NCBI GenBank assembly: GCA_036426205.1
Contig: CM071570.1
Span: 142,096,563-142,160,562, forward strand
DNA: 64,000 nt
Origin: Ascaphus truei
Taxonomy: Eukaryota > Chordata > Amphibia > Anura > Ascaphidae
Direction of reading: 5' to 3'
A program made the position numbers and the translations under genes. The notes under the pieces were generated by a model that was not told the DNA's origin, ran no database searches, and worked only from the letters and a program-made list of their open reading frames with translations. Below are positions 1-13,249 of the stretch, in pieces (position 1 is the first letter of the stretch; every line of letters begins with the position of its first letter).

Positions 1-1822
1 CAAGCCGGCTCGGGCTGCCCCATGGACGGGACATATTAATTGACCAATGGGAAAAGCGTCAACATTCTGCCGCTTCCCCCAGTCAACTCATTGCCACCTA
101 CTGGGCAGGCTCCACTAAGTCTGGCAGACCAGATGATCCTCCCCGCAGGGGGTCCCTGTTCTCCAGACTCAGTACTCCGCCCTGCCCCGTCCACATAGCA
201 CCCCGACACCTCTCAACATCCGGTCTCCTCTTTGAACTACGGATTCTATGCAGACTTGCTGGCACCTTAAGCAGATGCCCTGGCTGACTGCATAGAGCAT
301 TATAATAAATATATAGAGTACACAAAACATTAATACATGGGGGACCTTGGGGAGACTCACAACTGTAAGGGATATAGGACTGAGATATCAAGGCTCAAAA
401 ACCAGGAGCCTGGGGCACAAGGGGCAGCCCTGGTGTAATTCCACGCGTGTACCGGCAAATCATGCCTACTCGCCGGATTGAATTAAGGTACTACCGGTAG
501 CTCCGGGCCCTGAACTCCTGCAAACAAAATAATTGCATTCTTACCCAAATATCCCACCTAAAACTTCCACACAGTAAGTTTCATGAGTCTGGCGTAAAGG
601 GAACATGGAAAGTGGAAAAACAGGGGTCACTTTAACTTTTCATGCAACGATACATGGCCCCTGGCTTATAGTGCTAGGTTGCAGCAGGGGTCCCACGGGA
701 TCCAAGGGTAACCAGAGGGCTTAACCGTTATTATATAGTCTGGTTACCCATGCCCGTAACATTCACACTGGCGTCTATCACATTATAATTCATATTTTCT
801 GTGGTGCACTTGTAAAATGTGATCAATAAACAAAGAATGTAGTCTAATCCGTACAACTCACTATTATTACAGTTGAGTTCACTGTAATATAGCTTTTACA
901 GAACTTCATAAATCTAAATAAGGAATGAGTTAATAAGCAAAAAGACCCCAAGACGGAGGATTCACTGTAATGGTTCCTCGAAGAACTGCCTAATAAATCT
1001 ATCAATAAGGATGCAATTTTACAATTGAGAATTTTTTTTTAACGATATTCCAGATACGTTTTGCTTTTCCTACAATTTATTTTTTATCAACCAATTTGTT
1101 TCTTACACCGCCCAGGACCAAAAAGACAGTCCCCTGTTATTACAGCTTTGGCAGCATATGTTAAAAGCTAACCTTCCATTACAGATTGCTTTCCCTCACA
1201 ATCATCATGGTTGCCAGTTAAAGAAGTCCAATTTACAGTGGTCTCCTAGAACGCTTTTCTTTCCCCATCTCACAAGTTTACATTTTTCTCAGGAATAACA
1301 GCTTTCAGATATTAGATTTACTTATTGAAGCTGGGTCACCCGTTTTCTCCCATACGATCTAAGGTGTCACCCAACACGCAGCAGATTGTTCTCATAGGAG
1401 CTGAAGAGGCTCTTCATGCCAAAGCAATTAGGCTGAAGAATGAGAGCGGTGCCTCTGTATTAAACACGAACAAGGCCACCTCTTACTGGCCGGGCATAAC
1501 TGGAAGGCAGTGAGTGAATGTAGCCTGTAAGCGACTGCAAGGTGGCAGGTTGAGAGAGAGGACCAAACACCACATAGACATCTTTAGTAATCTGAGATCG
1601 TCAAATCTTTTAGTTCAATTAAAGGTTTATTGGAGATACTAGGAAACAAACTCCTAATGCACTTATATTTTTATTAAGCAATCTTCAGTTTTCAGAAGGC
1701 TTAATTTTCTATACCTCCTCCCTTTTAGGTGCCATAAAGGAGCCTGCACAGGCAAACTCCACCCCATTCCCCTCCTTACTGGCCCTCTGACAGGGACATA
1801 GTGGGCTATAGGTTGAGGAAAA
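1..1822. other. Intron or intergenic DNA, no gene seen
   Basis: This is AT-rich with scattered short frames. The part around 420-520 is GC-richer and may be retroelement debris. No splice-bounded MMS22L exon or RNA gene was recognised. The 62-codon frame at 1325-1513 has no family resemblance I know. Confidence 0.4.
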
Positions 1823-2043
1823 TTCCAAGAGCCAGGGTGTGCAGCGCACAGCAAGGATGATAAGAGCAGGTCTTGCAGTAAAATTCTTTTATTGGTAAGT
1901 CATCTGGATGTGGGACAGCAGCAAACTTCAACGCGTTGAAGTTTGCTGCTGCCACATCCAGATGACTTACCAATAAAAAGAATTTTACTGCAAGACCTGC
2001 TCTTATCATCCTTGCTGTGCGCTGCCCACCCTGGCTCTTGGAA
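1823..2043. repeat. Long near-perfect palindrome (inverted repeat, no spacer)
   Basis: Two arms of about 110 bp meet at an ACGCGT centre (1931-1936). Reading from TTCCAAGAGCCAGGG on the left, each stretch is found in reverse complement on the right, ending CCTGGCTCTTGGAA. The arms differ only by small indels, for example two extra bases near 1914. The structure would form a hairpin of over 100 bp. It could be a foldback element, a recent inverted duplication or an assembly artefact. Confidence 0.85.
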
Positions 2044-2199
2044 CTTTCATCAACAGCGGCACGCCCTGGAAGGGAGACTCTGGGTACCTAGGGCTAACCC
2101 AATGAGGAAGGGGGGGGTGTCTTTGGACTACCCACCCCAACCTTCAGGGTAACTTATGCCCACCAAAGGTTTAGTACAATTATTTATCATATACCCAGT

Positions 2200-3055
2200 C
2201 TACACTCCCTTCCATATATCTGGTCCTAGCACTGTTAGAGCACCATCACACACACAATATAGGTTGAGGAAACACTTAATTGACAAGCACCACCGCATTT
2301 ACGGGCACAGATCCATTTTTAATTTACAAAGTGTAAGGATCCATGAGGCGCCGCGCGGTCGGCGCACGCAAACCTTACCCTCCATACATCCAGATACCAG
2401 CATCGCTCCCAAACCTCACCCTGGAGCCTGTTATCATCATAGGAGCGTGCGCACAGCCAGCGCGGACCTAATTGCCGACTCCGCTGGCCCTGCCTCCCAG
2501 GTGCATCCACGTGATGACGTCATTAGTGTACGGCGTGCACGTGGATCACATTAAATATATAATCTGGATGACTCCGCACACCTGCCTCCTGCAGCGGAGC
2601 TTCCTATCAGAACCTGCTCAGCGACACGCCTCTTGCTGTGATTCATCAGCTTCCTGTAAATTCTCAGCAGAGCCAGAGGCTCAACGGCTGAGCATAATCT
2701 GTCTGTTCTGTTCCAGCCTTGTCTGCCTTGCCTTGTTACCTGACCCTGCTTGCCTTCGGACTCCACTCTTCTACTCTCCTGACCCAGCTTCGTTTGACCA
2801 TTCGCATCTCTCCATCCCTGACCTTGGCTTACTCTCGACGATCCTCACCTCTCCAATCCTGACCTCGGCTAAAGCACCCACGCAATACTGACCCCGGCAA
2901 GTATTACGACCATTCTCACCTCTACTACCCTGACCCGGCTACCTCGACTTCTCTACCACTCCAGACACGCTCACGCGACTGTGGGTTGGCGTTATATATA
3001 TTACCCCACTTCAGCTGCATGGTCCCATCTTGTTTGTGGTGAGCACACCGTCACA
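2200..3055 (+). mobile_element. LTR-like sequence (probable LTR-retrotransposon fragment)
   Basis: This is a GC-rich block with repeated CCTGACC and CCCGGCT phrases, a TATATATA stretch near 2993 and an end at CCGTCACA (3048-3055). The composition resembles the long terminal repeats of amphibian Ty3-type retrotransposons. No 5' end, target duplication or coding region was found, so the assignment is by appearance only. Confidence 0.35.
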
Positions 3056-4602
3056 CAAAGGAACTAAAAATGCCAAATATTTGCTTTATTATGTATTGTT
3101 GAAAAGACAAATCACACTGTTCAGTTATTTCGGAAACTAACACGAATTGGACCATTACGTGTCCTGTTGTTTTTAAATTGGGATAAACAGGATTGCACTG
3201 CACACTATGGAGCATTAGGCCACATTTTCTAAAGCTAAACATTTAACAAATGTCCTATTGTGATCATGGTTTGCATGGTCAGCAATGACTTTGCGAGATT
3301 CAGGTAGTGTACTTATAACCGCCTGCTTTCTACTTTTTGAGGCTAGTAATTACATTTTTACAACCCGAAGACATTTACTCAACAGTATGATTCTAATATC
3401 CTACCTATGTTTAACTACGTACATAACGGTTTATGATGCTGACCTTAGGCCTGTTTACAAGCATTCCACCAGATAATGCTCCCCCTTTGCGAAATAACGG
3501 AGTTGGATATCCTACTGCCGTGGGTAATCAAGAGGTCAGAGCTTTATTTACTAATCTACATAAATTTATCGAAACAGAGACAGCCGGCCTAAAACTATGG
3601 GCACACAAAGCCCGACCATTATAATCAACTTGGAGTTCGCTACATCCCCTCACTGGTATGCTATAACTAAGTACAATTACTACAACTGCCTGTGGCTGCT
3701 AGGTTCCAACCTTACAGCTGGTCCCCGCATCCACATTGCAAATAGTTGGGAAAAGCTTTGCAAACTTGTGAGCTGGGAGAGCAGGCGAGGAGAAAATCAT
3801 CATGGTAATGGGTAATAGTTTAAATTTCCATTTTTCTTCCTAACACAATTTGTAAAAAAGGAGTTCAATGCCTCGAAATAGGTGCTGCCCATTGGGAAGC
3901 ATTAACCTATTAAAATATTGTCCATCAAATCTGCAAACCATGTACCTGAAACTGTTAAGTGATAGTAGCCTAAATGCTACTTGGGTGTCTTAATTTTGCC
4001 GCGAACCCCACTGCCACATGACTTGATTTAGCTAATGGTGGTGTTGAATGATTGGTATTGCAAGCGATACGGGTCTTTATATAAGGTGTCATTCACTGAC
4101 CCACTCTGGTAGGTTATGTATTAGCCTACATTTTCCCAGCGTTTAAGTTACTACTTCTAAATGGGAGATGATCAATTTAGCAGAGGTGGTGAGTTAAACG
4201 GGCCAGCCATGCGCCCCAATTTTAATTCCTTAATTTTTCTCGTGTTCAGTGGTTGATTTAAGATTGCGATTACCGTGTGCGGCACTAGTATAGAGAAACT
4301 TGAAACTAAAAATGTTGCCTTGTCTCTTTTGGGGTATTCCTGCAGCCACTTCAGTAGGTTGTGTAGTTAGTTAGAGTTGCTGCCTCTGTAAGGGGCACTG
4401 TTTGCAGATACACTACGGGGACCACCTGTACTTTTTGAACAGCTTTTTACTGGGTGGAATCTGCTGCAGTGCGTCCAAGTGTGATTAAACCTACAAACGC
4501 TTGGTACACGGCCGCTCGTTTGCCCAGTACTCTTGCTTTTTGTCAATGGTCGATTGCCTGGCTCTTTTGCAAAGGGGTTAAATATTTCTGTTGGGACTAC
4601 CT
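3056..4602. other. Non-coding stretch, nothing recognised
   Basis: This is ordinary AT-rich DNA with only short frames. No repeat termini or exon signatures were identified by eye. Confidence 0.4.
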
Positions 4603-5078
4603 TTAAAGCTGCAGACCAAGCAATATTCTACATGTGTTTTCTTTTTTTTTATAAATCAGTTCTGTACTATGAGAAAATACTTGGAGCACATATTTTTTTT
4701 AAACCACTCTGAATGTATTATAATGTAACAAGCATTTTTTGTTTCTATAGTAACTATTTACAAAGTCACATCCCCTTCCTCTTCTGAAACAAGCTCTGGC
4801 ACACCCCTTTTTGAGACCTGTCTTCTCTCTAGCAGTGCACCAATTGTATCTAGTGACTGCCCGGTCACATGATCTCCCCCACAGAACTTTGCATCTTTCG
4901 TCCTCTTCTGCTGCACTGACAGCCATTTAGTGAGTCCCCAAGCCGAATCTTTGCTGACCGATAACAGGGGAACGGATCGATTGGCAACTTAGCTAATTAC
5001 TTATCATTGTGTGGATTGTATTGATGCACATAATAAAGGGGGGAAAAAATAAAAAGAAAGCTTGGACTGCTGCTTTAA
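4603..5078. mobile_element. TTAA-flanked miniature inverted-repeat element, copy 1
   Basis: The left end is TTAAAGCTGCAGACCAAGC. The right end, read on the other strand, is TTAAAGCAGCAGTCCAAGC, giving 19-bp inverted repeats with two mismatches. A TTAA at each edge suggests the TTAA target of piggyBac-type elements. Internal sequence (TTCTGCTGCACTGACAGCCA, around 4907) recurs in opposite orientation in the copy at 46552-47157. No transposase is encoded, so it is non-autonomous. Confidence 0.7.
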
Positions 5079-6740
5079 CTAAAAGATCAATGTCTTTGGT
5101 ACTAAAATTCAATACTTTGTTGCCATACATACTTTGTGACTCATACATTTTCTTTCATCATTTATCTTCAAATTTCCATTCCTCCCCGCCCCAATACATG
5201 GAGTGCATTAGATCTATGTATTTCAGTACATGCCCGCACTGTTCGGGGCATCTCTCTCTCTTTTTTTTTGTAAAAGCTACCAAGTATTAGGAAACCATTA
5301 ATCAGTTACCAATAATCTTATGCTTATTGTTTCTTGCTGCCCTCCCCTGCTAACTCTTAAACGTTTACTTTCCGTTTACAGAGGTAGGTGGGCATAAAGT
5401 GATCTACTGGTACAACCTTCTACTGCATTAACCTTCTCCAATACGTTTTGCACCTGGTTCATAGAATTGAGCTGCTTTTGTGTGATTTATATAATGGGGT
5501 GGTGTGTTTTCTGAGGGATCATCTGGTTCTGACCCTGAATTAGCACTTATGTTGCTGCTATGGGAAATCTCAATGTGAAAGCAAACTGGAATTATACTAA
5601 CCGGATCCTGACTGCCTTCTTCCCTTGGATTTTGCTACCATTGTTTTCCCTATGCAAAGTTTGTACTACATGTCTGTCATGACTGGGGTTGTGTTCGTTA
5701 TCTTTGCATGGGGGACACCTCTGCTACTATGTTGAAGGAGGGCTTTACCTAATTATGTATACTTGCTAGTGAAGTTGTTGCTACTAATACCCAGGTATTT
5801 GTGAATGTGAAGTCTTGCTACAGGGCTAAGGGGCCCTGAGATGGGACCTGCTGAGCAGTGGGACTGCTGAGTGATCGGGGAATGACCCCTGTCATGTTTG
5901 CCCATGTGAAGGGGGCGCAAGTGGTATTCATTGGTGGCTGTGCTGTGGGGGTGAAGGCCTCAGGAGGGGCAGAGGCTTGGGCCTCACGAGTGCTCCCTGG
6001 GGTGGGGGTAGGAGCAGAGGGCATATGCGCACTGATCATCCCACTACCCTTGAAGGGTTATGTTACATTCCTGGTCCTTTTGCTAATTTCCACTCTTGGA
6101 GCTGTGGCTGCTAGTGATTTGTGTGGTGGACATGGGGCGTTATAGGTGTCCTTCACACTAGTTCACAACTTTTTGGGCTGCATATTGGCAGTGTTGATCA
6201 TTGTCTGGCAAGAGGGGCCCCTCTAGTGCACCTGTGGGACTAGATTTGTCCCATTGTAGATCTCCCTGGTCCATCAGGAAGAGGGCCATCCTGTTGCGTT
6301 GCTGTACCCGGGAGATGCTGGAGCTGTCCTTGCTCCAGCCTTGCTATGAACGACGTTTGTCCCGTTGTAGCAAGGGACACGGAAGTAGCCAACAAAAAGT
6401 TGGCTGCGTAGGGGCTGCCGATTCACGGTTGATGGTCCCGGCTTTTTTGGAGCTGACTGCTTGGGCCGATGCTGGAAAGTGGTTTCAGCAAAATTTCCAG
6501 GCGACGAAGAACTTTCGAGCAGGACTTTGAGGCAGCTTCATTGTTCTGCCTGGTACCCCGCTCGCCACCTCTTAAAACCCTGACCTGTCATTTTTCACAC
6601 CTAGTTAGCTACATGCAACAGCATGGCACATAAGTCAACTGGCCGGATCAGCCCTCGGGGTGCCAACCTCTTTTTAAGTCCTTTCGATGCTCCGTCCAAC
6701 CCACGCAAGGTGAGACCACAACTCGCTTGCATTTTAAGAT
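5079..6740. other. No host gene; GC-rich coding-like patch 5820-6540
   Basis: From 5820 to 6540 the base composition is much higher in G and C than its surroundings. Minus-strand frames interrupted by stops read like degraded gag-type retroelement sequence. I could not place it in a family. The rest shows nothing recognisable. Confidence 0.25.
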
Positions 6741-7025
6741 CTGCACTGGCTCATGGTGGAGCAAAGGTTTAATTTTAAGCTTTTGACCCTCACTGGTCCC
6801 CCTAATCTGCATAACTGCCTAATCAGTAACAACCTAAATCAGACCCTTATATCTGCCATCACCCCTCAACTTATTGAGCCACGATTTAAGGTCAATAAAG
6901 TTAAAGGGAGAGCTTTTTCAAGAACCGCCCTAAGACTGTGGAAAAGCTCTCTGCGGCTTTAAGAAATCAGGAAGCTTTACTTCAATTCGGAAAGGAATTT
7001 AAAAAAAAAAAACGTCCTTTTTAAA
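6740..7025 (+). pseudogene. 3' end of a CR1/L2-type LINE ORF2
   Basis: The frame 6753-6962 ends in AFSRTALRLWKSSLRL. This resembles the AFSxxAPRLWNSLP signature at the C-terminus of CR1/L2-clade ORF2 proteins, followed by an FK..F-like tail continuing to about 7020. Only this terminus is present, consistent with 5' truncation of a LINE. The frame is degraded. Confidence 0.55.
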
Positions 7026-7029
7026 CAAA

Positions 7030-9448
7030 ACATTGCAAACAGACCCCAATACCCTGGCAGACCGCTCTCCTGCTCCCATTCGTGTTGCCCACCCTTTTCT
7101 GATCTACCTCGTCATTCCCCTATATGTTTATTTTTTGGTAGGTCCCAGTTGTAGGTCTGGTGTGGGTGTTCTCCCAAAGTTCCCACAAACGCTCTGGCAC
7201 CGAGTTTCTTGCGGAGTAGCGCTTATTTTTTTTTTTTTAAATATATTTAAAAAAAAACAAAACACTGCCAGCCTTTACTCAGCCCTTATGCGGGCGAAAG
7301 ACCTGCCTGTTCGGAATACACACAGATTTGTAAGCATCATTTAGTGCCATGTAAAGATGATTGTGGATGATATGATTCAAGTTAATTCTTCCTCTTGATT
7401 GTGAAAATTACATGAGGAGAAAAAAAAATGGTATCACGCTGGCCCTTTCAGTCTATTCTATTTGTGAATTTACAAATATTGGTTTGCAGGGTTTTTTTTT
7501 GTCACGGATACAATGCCTGTGTCACTACAGTTAATCTTTATAGCTATAAGGTAAGAAGTCAGATTTCTTCTCACACATTAGGCTTGTTTTGCTGAATTGT
7601 ACGGTGTAGAATACATAATAGTTTTCTCTGAAATGCACTCTCTCGTTATGCATATTTGTATAATAATGAGAAAATGTTGCCTACATAAATAATGTAGAGC
7701 AACATTTTCAGAACACAACATACCAGGTTAAGAGTTAACTGCAAGATCCTGAAACAGTTAACTGTGCAAACACAGATCAATCTGATAAAGGTAAGGTACA
7801 GGACACACTATGCAACAGCTTTTCTCAGTCTTCTGTAGAACCACAGTCAAACCTCAGTGGGATGTGCTATTTACACAACCCAGGTTTTCTGCCTCCCGAT
7901 TGATGTCGATATACAGCCATATACCTTCCATCCATTATGTCTTCCGACAAAAAAAAGCCATCAAGTGTGAAACTCTCAAAAGAAACAAAAAAAAACACGT
8001 AATATATACTTTATACAAAATGCTGTCTGTATTAAAGCCATAACTTACAGGACACCTACAAGCTCAAATTGAATCCCCAAAATAACCACAACATATATAT
8101 AAGCATATAAGTGTCACAGAGGAGTGCTACTGAGCATGGCAATATATATTTAAAACCAGAGACAGACAAATCTAATACAGAGTGCTTTTCCTGGTAATGT
8201 ACAGGTTAATAAGAGCTTCAATCAGACTTAGAACTATGCAACTAATTTTGACAGATTTATTATAAATTATTCTTCCTGGTAATGCACAGGTTATTAAGAA
8301 TTTATATTAGGGTTAGGTACCCTTGAGATGTGGTCTGCCGTGTAGTGGCTCAAGGGCTTACAACACTTTGGCCAAAATGTTAAACTAAAAGACCATTTTA
8401 TTTAATAGATATCTATACATTTATATTTAGGCACTGTACCGTGTATAAGTTTCACTGGATGTGCACTGAGCTCTGTCTGTGTTTCATGTTCTGTCTCTGG
8501 TTTTAAATGTATTAAAGCCATATAAAGATCAAATCGTTGGACTTTATTCTAATCAAAATTACAACTGTGAAAGTAAATTGCAAATGTTTGGTGTTAGTGC
8601 GGTTAATCTGCCCAATAATTGGTCACCAAAACATATTTATAAAAAGAAAATGTATTTTTTGAAAACTATACTATTAAAAGACAAAATTATTAATAAATTA
8701 CACTACTTAATATTCATTTAAAAAAAAATCAGTATTTTCCACCTTAGTTGAAATTTTATGTAGTAATGGGCTGGATTGCAAGAATGGTCCCAAAAGAAAA
8801 TGTGGGGAAAACTACTCTGCTCATATGCACATTCGTTTATTCTTTCACAAAGGCACTTTCAGGGAAATAATAGGGAAAACCTGCAGCAAATTAAAGTGGA
8901 GAGGCTTTTTAGTCCAGATTTTAAAAAATAGATTCCCATTCAGGAAACACACAGGGAAGTCATTATGAAGTAAAAAAGCATTATCTTAGCTCAATATATA
9001 ATTAAGAATGGTTTGGCAGTATGAATGTCAAAGCAATTTACAAAAGACATATAAACTGGTTGGTGACCCGGTGCCTGAAAATGTTTTACCGAAATATTTT
9101 TCCCTTAAACCAAAAACGAAGCATTTGTAAAATCACAAATGATATGGGTGGAAAAGTTTGTAGGAACCATGGGCCAGGAAAGAGCACGTTTAAAAACCAT
9201 GTATTGGCTTGATTGATGCATCGATTGTTAAAAACAATCCACTTTGCACCAGTTAATAATTCCTAATTAATAAAAATGGTTATATGCAAACCATCGGTAA
9301 GAATGGTTGGGTGCAAATATTTACTATTAGGCATTTACTGATAAAGAAATCCCCCCCCTTGAAGAAACACAATTCAAGTCGAAGTATCAACCACTTGCAG
9401 TTTGCATTACCGACATTCCCCCAGTCTCGGGCATCACAAATGTACATA
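7030..9448. other. AT-rich non-coding stretch
   Basis: Short frames only. A phrase TTCCTGGTAATG.ACAGGTTA occurs twice, near 8186 and 8272, hinting at dispersed-repeat debris. No gene, exon or element termini were established. Confidence 0.35.
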
Positions 9449-10209
9449 CAGGCAGTCCTCGTTTTACAACGCTTCGTTTTACAACGAATGGCTTATCCAA
9501 CGCTATGCAATGCATACCTATGTTCATTTTTACAACGCCAAAACGTCTTATCCAACGCTCTTACGACGCTTTGCAAAGTTGTTTATGTATGTGTGTGTAT
9601 ATATATATATATTATACTATATTACAGGCATACCCCGGTTTAAGTACACTCACTTTAAGTACACTCGCGAGTAAGTACATCTCGCTCAATAGGCAAACGG
9701 CAGCTCACGCATGCGCCAGTCAGCACGTCCTGAACAGCAATACCGACTCCCTACCTGTACCGAAGCTGTGCGCAAGCGGGGAGACTATAGAGCCTGTTAC
9801 AAATGCGTTATTTACATCAGTTATGCACGTATATGACGATTGCAGTACAGTACATGCATCGATAAGTGGGGAAAAGGGAGTGCTTCACTTTAAGTACATT
9901 TTCACTTTACATACATGCTCCGGTCCCACTGCGTATGTTAATGTGGGGTATGCCTGTATACTATATATTTATATTATATTATATATTATATATATAATAC
10001 AGTATATGCACTATATAATTTATGTGTGTGCTGCGTATCTTATTGTCTGCGTAAAATATTTTGTGTATTTTAGCATTAAAAATGCCTTCAGGAACGGAAC
10101 CTTTCATTTAAACAGTGTTCCAATGGGAAAACGTGTTTCGCTTTACAACGTTCCGCTATCCAACGCCATTTTGAGTAACGCATTGTGTCGGATAACCGAG
10201 GACTGCCTG
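9449..10209. mobile_element. Pogo/Tigger-like MITE, interrupted by a second MITE
   Basis: It starts CAGGCAGTCCTCGTTTTACA and ends, read on the other strand, CAGGCAGTCCTCGGTTATCC. It is flanked by TA on both sides (9447-9448 and 10210-10211). The TA target and CAGGCAnnCCTCG terminus are those of pogo/Tigger-type mariner relatives. There is no transposase. A different element (9625-9956) sits inside it, so this one is older. Confidence 0.75.
9625..9956 (+). mobile_element. Tigger-like MITE family A, copy 1 (nested)
   Basis: This 332-bp element starts CAGGCATACCCCGGTTTAAG and ends GTGGGGTATGCCTG, with flanking TA at 9623-9624 and 9957-9958. Internally it is GC-richer. The same element is present in opposite orientation at 30731-31066. 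It is inserted in the element at 9449-10209. Confidence 0.85.
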
Positions 10210-10371
10210 TACCCTTAATGAAGGTTCGCATTATGCCCATCAAGTCTACTGCGTAAAACACGGTGTATATGTTTAAATGAGAATTATTTATTATTGAGTG
10301 GTACTGCTGCTTAACTTCTACTACACACATTAAACTATTTGGCCAGCTAGGACACCAACAATGTCTTTCGC

Positions 10372-10650
10372 TCAATAACCCGAGCCGTTCAGATTGAAAT
10401 ATGTTGCCAAGCTACTGGAAGCTTTCCTTAAGTATTGCTTCCCATAAGCATTCAGGTCACCCAATAAATAACATGACCAGACAGAGCTGACATCCCCAAT
10501 GGTGGCATCGATCAAAGGCTCCATCACTTCCAAAGTAACATTTCTGTTTTTTTCAGCTCTCTGAATCAAACGATGTTAACGGTTCATCAGGACCACAGTC
10601 ACTCCTAAATTATAAGGCACATCCATCAGCACTTTGCTGTGGCAGCACCG
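10372..10650 (-). pseudogene. Unidentified coding-like fragment with one in-frame stop
   Basis: On the minus strand, one frame reads about 92 codons. It opens with VLMDVPYNLGVTVVLMNR, meets a stop, then continues LIQRAEKNRNVTLEVMEPLI and ATIGDVSSVWSCYLLGDLNA to a TGA near 10375. Amino-acid composition looks protein-like, not like random intron. I do not recognise the family. It could be a processed pseudogene or a retroelement piece. Confidence 0.3.
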
Positions 10651-10657
10651 CATGTAG

Positions 10658-10770
10658 AGGTATGATATTATACAATTTTAATACATACGGTACTGTATAT
10701 TTGTGTCTGTGTATACATGAGAAAAAATTGAATATTTTCAGGCTTAGAATGGTATAATATCATACCTTTA
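10658..10770. repeat. Small inverted repeat (15-bp arms)
   Basis: GGTATGATATTATAC near 10660 is matched by GTATAATATCATACC near 10752, about 80 bases apart. This could be a short MITE with the ends GTAKRATATYATAC. No flanking duplication was verified. Confidence 0.45.
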
Positions 10771-10777
10771 CACGCAG

Positions 10778-10783
10778 TACACA

Positions 10784-10834
<51 letters not shown>

Positions 10835-10859
10835 CCAGTGACAAACACACACACACACC

Positions 10860-10895
<36 letters not shown>
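10778..10895. repeat. (CA)n microsatellite
   Basis: Long runs of CA dinucleotides are interrupted by a short unique phrase near 10831-10845. Apparent Cys/Val-rich open frames here are repeat artefacts. Confidence 0.95.
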
Positions 10896-10897
<2 letters not shown>

Positions 10898-10899
10898 AA

Positions 10900-13205
10900 A
10901 ATAATCTTGTTTGTTTTTAAAATTATATATTTTTTTATAACTTTGGTTTTATTGAGTTTTTCAGCAAAGAACATGTACAACAAAATCTTCTTAAAATTAT
11001 ATTTTAATGTGAAATACCATACTTTAATATTTCTCTAAATTCGAGAGGATGTACCAAGCACCGCTTTATAATTCAGCCTTGATAAGGACAGCCTTAGTGG
11101 ATAATGGCACAATACGTCAGTGATTCTAACACAAGCAATACTATGTACCATATCTGCCACTGAATGTAGAGGTGGCACAGCTGCACATGTATGGGTGGCT
11201 GGCGCTTTGGCATTTGGGCATCTCCTGCTCTTTATGCATCTTTAACTCATGACCTCTTCAAAAGTAATGCGTCATATCACCACACTGTTCTGGACTTAAT
11301 CTATACAGGTTTGTAAATCTTACTACAGGGTTGTAAATCTCTAAATCACACATACTATATTTGAAGATGCAAAGTACAACAATTTGTGGTGGTTCGGATC
11401 AGATTGAGAGTCTATAGGTTATCTATTTGGAGCTTTACAAGTTAATTTGGATTTCACACTAAACACGGCCAAAACCAAACTTGCATAAAAACAAACAGTT
11501 TGGATGTGAGATACCGGCTTTAATGAATACAGTGAAAAGTAAATCCGTTCACAAACAGCTGTTTTAATTGCCAGTCAGGACACGATCGCACAGAAACGCA
11601 CATTTTTCATCCATTATTCACACATTAAAACATTTTTCAATACGCTGTCGCCATTTGTGCCTGTACCAATATTATGTTATACTTCATGTGCCTGTGCCCG
11701 GTTAGTAGAGACCTATTGGTCGAACAGTGCAGGAGGGTTTCAGTTTGACATTGGGAGACCCTAGTATTATACAGGTATTGTACACAGGCTTTTGCTTGAG
11801 AGCTAAATAGTAACAAAAGATGAATATCTTCTGAAATGGGCAGCAAGACCAATGGAAAAAAAAACTCCCCTCGGCAAGGTAAAAAATAAATTAAAGTGAG
11901 ATCGTGGTTTTAGAATTTTTTTTCCTTACAGAGACAAAAAATAAATAAACAATTGCTGTGTGACGAGCAATTGAACAGTAGTGCTTCAAGCAATTCTTTT
12001 TTTTTGTCTATGTAAGGAAGAAATCTTGAAACAGCAATCCCATTTTTTTTTTTAAACTTTGCAGAATAGGGGATTCCACGTTGAGAAAAAAAAATGGTAA
12101 AAATGATGTTACAAGGATAAATGTTTTCACTTTATTTTTACTCCAATATAGGTTAATAAACAGGACTGCTGTGTCAATACAATTTGTGCAGGAGGGTCCA
12201 GCCAGGTTTCTTATGTCTGAAATTTCTTCAAAGAGCAATTTCTTACTTGTCCTGACTTCTTACCCTTCAACATCTCCTTTTAATGCAAGTAGTGCAGTTT
12301 AGATGATATACTATTTTATTACATCATTAAAATTTAGGCGCACTATTTAACTTTAAATATGCCTTCAAAACCTGCTGCTAGATGCAAGGTTTTATTTTAT
12401 GAGTGTCATCTCTAACAATGCCCACCTTTACCTACACATTTAAAATGGAAGAAGCCAACTGGAGTTCAATTGTATGTAAAACACTTTCGAAAAATCAGTC
12501 GTTTGATGACCTGCATATGTGGGGAAGCAACATCGGGTGAAACCATCACACACAGTTTGACAAAGTCATATCCACACCGCACGTACATTGCATTGAGGGT
12601 AATCACCACCAATGGCCTCATCACTGAAGACCGCTGGGAAAGTTTAGGTTTGCATCAGCAACCTGGGGTTTAATGTCAGATATGACAGAATGAAACTCAG
12701 TGTGTTAATGCTAAACTGCAGCCTCTCGCTATTCCTTATTAGGATAAAGCGTTGGGTACATTTCCTACTGCAGATAAATACCAATTTTGGTAGTTCCATC
12801 ATCCTCTTCATATCTGCCAATTCCACTTGTTACCTTGGTAACTTGGTTTAGCTGAACTTCTGTGCTGGAGGGGTCTGCAACCTAGTTATGCTGCAATGTG
12901 TTTGGTATAAGCCCCTCTAGGAGCAAAAGGATTAAGCATAGCAGGATATATACACACATTTAAGTGAGGCAAGAGGAAGACAGACACTTAACATAAAGGC
13001 CCTAAACAATTAATTTGTCTTCTCCAAATGCACAGTGCTAAAGCCAGCCTGCTATAGAAAGTTATCTGTCAACATCTGCTCTGCATATGGATTATATCCT
13101 AGCAATCTGCACTAATCTTCACAAGGACACAATTTTAGCATAGCAGTAGGGAAAGTACATTCTGGTTTGATGCATGCAATAACTTTACATGTGTGTGTAT
13201 ACAGA

Positions 13206-13249
<44 letters not shown>

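Noticed and set aside
10668..10983. Cys/Val-rich open frames
   Set aside because: They are produced by (CA)n microsatellite sequence and have no other support.
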